Below, in pieces: positions 4,818-7,497 of a DNA stretch of 7,497 bases; the stretch's first letter is position 1; each line of letters opens with the position of its first letter. The position numbers were made by a program, and so were the translations under genes. Source of the DNA: Pseudomonadota bacterium. Lineage in GTDB: Bacteria; Pseudomonadota; Gammaproteobacteria; Burkholderiales; Burkholderiaceae_C. The notes beneath the pieces are model-generated. The model made no database searches and was not told the origin of the DNA. It worked only from the letters and a program-made list of their open reading frames with translations. The stretch covers positions 1 to 7,497 of the forward strand of contig JAEYRT010000038.1 in NCBI GenBank assembly GCA_023435325.1. Reading direction: 5' to 3'.

Positions 4818-6131
4818 TCAGGACTCTTCGCTCATTTCAATCGCCGGGTCTTCGATCTTGGTGGCCTGGATCTTGTCAATGATCTTGCCATCCATGTCCA
4901 CCACTTCAAACTCCCACGATTCCCAGACCACTTTGTCGGTCACGGAAGGCAGTTTGCCAGTCAGCAACATCATCATCCCGCTCAAGGTCTGATAGCGGCC
5001 CTTTTCTTCTTCAGGCACGGTTCTCAGGCCCAGACGGTCCTTGAGTTCCACAATCGGAATATGGCCATCCAGCAGCCAGCTGCCGTCTTCGCGTTGTACG
5101 GCCCAGGCGTCGCTCGGGTCTTCGGTCACGAACTCACCGGTGATGGCTTCCATCAGGTCATGCACAGTCACCAGACCTTGCACGGCGCCGTATTCGTCAA
5201 TCACAAACGCCATGGGAGCACCGGAATTCTTGAAGTTTTCCAGCAACTCCATGCCCGTGATGGTTTCGGGAATGTACAAAGGCTTTTCAAGCACATCGCC
5301 CTGGCGCAGGTCCCGCTGGCCCTTGATGGCCTGCAGCATCCACTGCCGCGCATTCACCACACCCAGCATGTCTTCGAAGTTGCCGTCAATGACGGGGAAG
5401 CGCTCGTGGTCGTGCGCTTCAATGATGGCCATGTGCTCTTCGAACGAATCATTCACATCCAGGCAAACCACGTCGGAGCGCGGCACCATCAGCGAGGAGA
5501 TCTGGCGGTCATCAAGACGGAACAGGTTGCGCACCATGGTGTGCTCGTTCTGCTCGATGGCACCTGAAGTCGTGCCTTCGGCCAGCACAGCGTGAATTTC
5601 GTCTTCGGTGACGGCAGACTCCTGGGACTCCTTGATGCCCAGCAGCTTGAGCAGACCCAGGGTCGAGGCTGTCAGCAGCAGCACAAAAGGCTTGGTCAGT
5701 TTGGCCAGCAGGTTGATGGGCTTGGCCACCATGCGTGCAATGCTCTCGGGGTTGGTCTGGCCCAGCCGCTTGGGAACCAGTTCACCCACCACGATCGAGA
5801 TGTAGGTAATCAGCACCACGACCACGGCCGTCGACACGGTGCTGGCGTAGTTGGCAGCCATGCCCATTTCGATCAGCCATACGGACAGCGGTTGCGCCAG
5901 CGCAGCCTCACCAAAAATACCGTTAAGCACACCGATGGAGGTGATGCCGATCTGGATGGTGGAAAGAAAGCGCGTAGGGTCTTCGCCGAGCTTGAGCGCT
6001 GCAGCTGCGGCGGTATCGCCCTCATCGATCAATTTCTGTAGCCTTGCCTTGCGTGCGGTGACCAACGCGATTTCAGACATGGCGAACACGCCATTGAGGA
6101 TGATGAGGGCGATAAGTATAGGAATTTCCAT
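4818..6131 (-). CDS. CNNM/CorC-family membrane protein with CBS domains (hemolysin-C-like)
   Basis: A 437-residue inner-membrane protein. The N-terminal CNNM/DUF21 domain (about 1-190) shows family wording: FAMSEIALVTARKARLQKL (16-34), TIQIGITSIGVLNGIFGEAA (58-77), and GELVPKRLGQ (116-125). Hydrophobic segments lie near 3-22, 58-76, 99-117 and 146-165. A CBS pair follows (about 213-333), with MVPRSDVVCLD, FPVIDG, and FVIDEYGAVQGLVTVHDLME. A CorC_HlyC domain ends it (about 345-425). Relatives are linked to magnesium or cobalt efflux and often mislabelled hemolysins; transport here is inferred, and toxin activity is not suggested. The ATG at 6131 begins the first membrane segment; AAGGA lies 14 bases upstream, rather far. 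It starts 54 bp after uppP ends with no terminator between, so the two may be co-transcribed. Confidence 0.93.
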   Translation of the reverse strand: MEIPILIALIILNGVFAMSEIALVTARKARLQKLIDEGDTAAAAALKLGEDPTRFLSTIQIGITSIGVLNGIFGEAALAQPLSVWLIEMGMAANYASTVSTAVVVVLITYISIVVGELVPKRLGQTNPESIARMVAKPINLLAKLTKPFVLLLTASTLGLLKLLGIKESQESAVTEDEIHAVLAEGTTSGAIEQNEHTMVRNLFRLDDRQISSLMVPRSDVVCLDVNDSFEEHMAIIEAHDHERFPVIDGNFEDMLGVVNARQWMLQAIKGQRDLRQGDVLEKPLYIPETITGMELLENFKNSGAPMAFVIDEYGAVQGLVTVHDLMEAITGEFVTEDPSDAWAVQREDGSWLLDGHIPIVELKDRLGLRTVPEEEKGRYQTLSGMMMLLTGKLPSVTDKVVWESWEFEVVDMDGKIIDKIQATKIEDPAIEMSEES

Positions 6132-6185
6132 GATGGTGTTGAGCGTCCTTTCAAACTCGCTCTATGAAACAAAAACAGCTAGAGA

Positions 6186-7034
6186 TTACTGGATAAAACC
6201 AAAGTACAGGCCCAATAGGATGGCAAGTCCTAAAACTACGCGGTAGATCACGAAGAATCCAAAGCCCTTGCTGGAGATCAGGCGCATGAACCATACGATC
6301 ACAGCATAGCCCACGACAAAGGCGACCAAAGTGGCCACCAGCGTCATCCACCACTGCTCGGTGCTCATGGGATCGCGGTTGAATACCAATTGGTAAACCC
6401 CGGACATCAGCACGGCAGGAATGGCCAGCAAAAAGGAAAACCGCGCTGCGGCTTCACGCGTCAGCCCCAGCAGCAAACCTGCAGTAATCGTGCCACCCGA
6501 GCGCGACACACCGGGAACCAGGGCCATGGCCTGGGCCAGACCGAGCAGCACCCCGTCTTTCCAGCCCAACTGGCCAATCTGACGCACCTGTGCACCACGC
6601 CGCTCCGCCCAGCCCAGGAGCAAACCAAACACGACCAGCATGACAGCCGTCAAGGCCAGGGTCCGGAAAGTGGTTTCAATCCAGTCGCGCAACAGCAGAC
6701 CCAAAACACAGATGGGGATGGTGCCCAGAATGACCAGCCATGCCAGCTTGGCATCCGGGTGCAGGGACTGGCCCATCGTGCGGTTGCCGATCACGGGCAG
6801 GCTACCGACCCAGGCCGTCAGCATGCGCCAAATGTCTTTGCGAAAGTAAATCAGCACCGCCAACTCGGTTCCCAGTTGGGTGATGGCCGTGAATGCAGCA
6901 CCGGGGTCCGCACCGCCCGGAAGCAAAGGGCCAAGAATGCGCAGGTGTGCGCTGGAGGAGATAGGCAAGAACTCGGTCAAGCCTTGGACCACTCCAAGAA
7001 TGAGTGCGTCCAGCCAACCAAAAGAGGAATGCAT
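6186..7034 (-). CDS. uppP: Undecaprenyl-diphosphatase (UppP/BacA)
   Basis: Integral membrane enzyme of 282 residues that removes a phosphate from undecaprenyl diphosphate, recycling the lipid carrier for peptidoglycan and other envelope polymers; extra copies give bacitracin resistance. Both active-site motifs are intact: QGLTEFLPISSSAH (17-30), with Glu17-position Gln, Glu21 and His30, and PGVSRSGGT (174-182) with the essential Arg178. Hydrophobic segments, about seven or eight, cover much of the rest. Length is usual for the family (about 270-280). The frame is open upstream to 7169, but the ATG at 7034 is right: MHSSFGWLDALILGVVQGLTE is the standard beginning, and the extra residues are polar and unlike the family. 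The Shine-Dalgarno sequence is weak. A strong hairpin lies 34 bp upstream. The CNNM/CorC gene follows it. Confidence 0.96.
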   Translation of the reverse strand: MHSSFGWLDALILGVVQGLTEFLPISSSAHLRILGPLLPGGADPGAAFTAITQLGTELAVLIYFRKDIWRMLTAWVGSLPVIGNRTMGQSLHPDAKLAWLVILGTIPICVLGLLLRDWIETTFRTLALTAVMLVVFGLLLGWAERRGAQVRQIGQLGWKDGVLLGLAQAMALVPGVSRSGGTITAGLLLGLTREAAARFSFLLAIPAVLMSGVYQLVFNRDPMSTEQWWMTLVATLVAFVVGYAVIVWFMRLISSKGFGFFVIYRVVLGLAILLGLYFGFIQ

Positions 7035-7067
7035 AGGGTCAGAAGTAGGGGATCCGCAAGGGGAAAG

Positions 7068-7097
7068 CAGAGAGGCAGTGTAGCGCCTGCCTCTCTG
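7068..7097 (-). promoter_or_regulatory. 11-bp perfect hairpin in the probable uppP leader
   Basis: CAGAGAGGCAG (7068-7078) pairs perfectly with CTGCCTCTCTG (7087-7097) around an 8-base loop. On the uppP strand it ends 33 bases before the start codon and is followed by CTTTCCCC, a poor T-run, so it is not a standard terminator. No plus-strand gene ends here that would need one. A leader structure affecting uppP expression or mRNA stability, or a protein-binding site, is possible. Confidence 0.55.
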
Positions 7098-7467
7098 GAT
7101 CGCGCCTTGAACATGCAATACAGACGAGATCACAGTGCAACAAGACGCACAGGCGCCTTTTGCAAGCATTGCTGCGCCTTGGCTTCCGCAAAGCTTGTCC
7201 TGATACTTCAGCCATCTAAAAAATTTCGTATTTTTATTTACAAATCAAAAAATCTACTTTTTATTTGATATGAAAAATAACAAATTGAATTTCAGTCGAT
7301 TGCTTCTGAAGAATTACGTCTTACAGATAAATTCCTTCATGGCATCAAAGATTGGAAAGTAGTTTTTCATATCCTTTTTGCTTTCAGAAAAGGAATTCTG
7401 CTAAGCAGCAACCACAGGTGGAGCTACATCGCCTGCAACACAGACATATGTTGTGAAAACCCATGAT

Positions 7468-7488
7468 TCATGCACAAGCTGTGGATAA
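7468..7488. promoter_or_regulatory. Pair of inverted DnaA-box-like sites at the right edge
   Basis: TGTGGATAA at 7480-7488 is the exact complement of the perfect DnaA box TTATCCACA. Three bases before it, TCATGCACA at 7468-7476 matches TTATNCACA at 8 of 9 positions in the opposite orientation. A weaker 7-of-9 match lies at 7452-7460. DnaA binding is plausible; whether this is part of an origin, a DnaA-regulated promoter or chance cannot be told because the window stops here. Confidence 0.4.
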
Positions 7489-7497
7489 ATTCTTCTG

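Larger units (their letters stand above)
7035..7497. other. 463-bp region without a convincing gene; AT-rich from about 7200
   Basis: It should contain the uppP promoter, but no good -35/-10 pair at proper spacing was found on the minus strand. Next to uppP it carries the 11-bp hairpin. From about 7205 to 7400 it is strikingly AT-rich (runs of A and T, for example 7216-7290) compared with the GC-rich genes. The last 50 bp carry DnaA-box-like sequences. Two tiny open frames here (7270-7362 plus, 7314-7370 minus) are not convincing. No part of a neighbouring gene can be recognised at the right edge. Confidence 0.6.

Noticed and set aside
4758..5567. Plus-strand open frame of 269 codons opposite the CNNM/CorC gene
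   Set aside because: It begins inside the bidirectional terminator and has no recognisable domain, while the opposite strand has a complete CNNM-CBS-CorC protein.
7251..7263. DUE-like 13-mer near the AT-rich island
   Set aside because: Three mismatches to the fixed positions of the E. coli 13-mer in a run-rich sequence; too weak to support an origin by itself.
6390..7268. Long plus-strand open frame (292 codons) opposite uppP
   Set aside because: It is antisense to a gene with intact catalytic motifs, has low-complexity Gln/Arg/His-rich translation typical of shadow frames, and runs into the AT-rich intergenic region.
7270..7362. Plus-strand 30-codon open frame (MKNNKLNFSRLLLKNY...)
   Set aside because: No ribosome-binding site, and short AT-rich frames of this size are expected by chance in this AT-rich stretch.
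7314..7370. Minus-strand 18-codon open frame (MKNYFPIFDAMKEFICKT)
   Set aside because: AAAAAGGA precedes it but only two bases from the ATG, too close for good initiation, and there is no evidence of a downstream gene that it could regulate as a leader peptide.

Overview
The window looks like chromosomal DNA of a betaproteobacterium, most likely Comamonadaceae (Comamonas-like). The evidence is the GC-rich codon usage, the protein sequences, and a dispersed-repeat-like palindrome of a type I recall from that family. No database was searched. There are seven complete protein-coding genes and one partial gene at the left edge. I see no RNA gene, insertion sequence, CRISPR array or phage gene.

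Left part (1-3173, minus strand): an operon for an ABC importer of the nitrate/sulfonate/taurine class. In transcription order it holds the periplasmic binding protein, an intercistronic hairpin, the membrane permease and the ATPase (8-nt overlap with the permease). After these comes the probable start of another gene that runs off the edge. The 335-bp region upstream carries a near-consensus sigma-54 (-24/-12) promoter, four phased TGCAC-like half-sites at -77 to -132, and a 14-bp palindrome in the early transcribed region. This suggests an enhancer-activated, possibly nitrogen-regulated uptake system. The substrate cannot be read from the sequence.

Middle (3174-4736, plus strand): an exported protein with two PepSY domains is followed 12 bp later by a small single-pass membrane protein I do not recognise, then a strong intrinsic terminator. 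Two tandem 11-bp repeats resembling a Pho box or another OmpR-family site lie just upstream of the pair. The next 294 bp hold the terminator and a 92-bp imperfect palindrome. Then comes a YkgJ-type cysteine-cluster protein with eight cysteines.

Right part (4771-7497): a bidirectional terminator separates the cysteine-cluster gene from a convergent minus-strand pair. This pair is uppP (undecaprenyl-diphosphatase, cell-wall lipid carrier recycling) followed by a CNNM/CorC-type membrane protein with CBS domains. An 11-bp perfect hairpin sits in the probable uppP leader. The last 400 bp are unusually AT-rich, without a convincing gene, and end with a perfect DnaA box beside an 8-of-9 match in inverted orientation.

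The coding content is ordinary. The parts most worth a second look are regulatory: the sigma-54 control region, the Pho-box-like repeat, the large palindrome, the uppP leader hairpin and the DnaA-box pair at the right edge.
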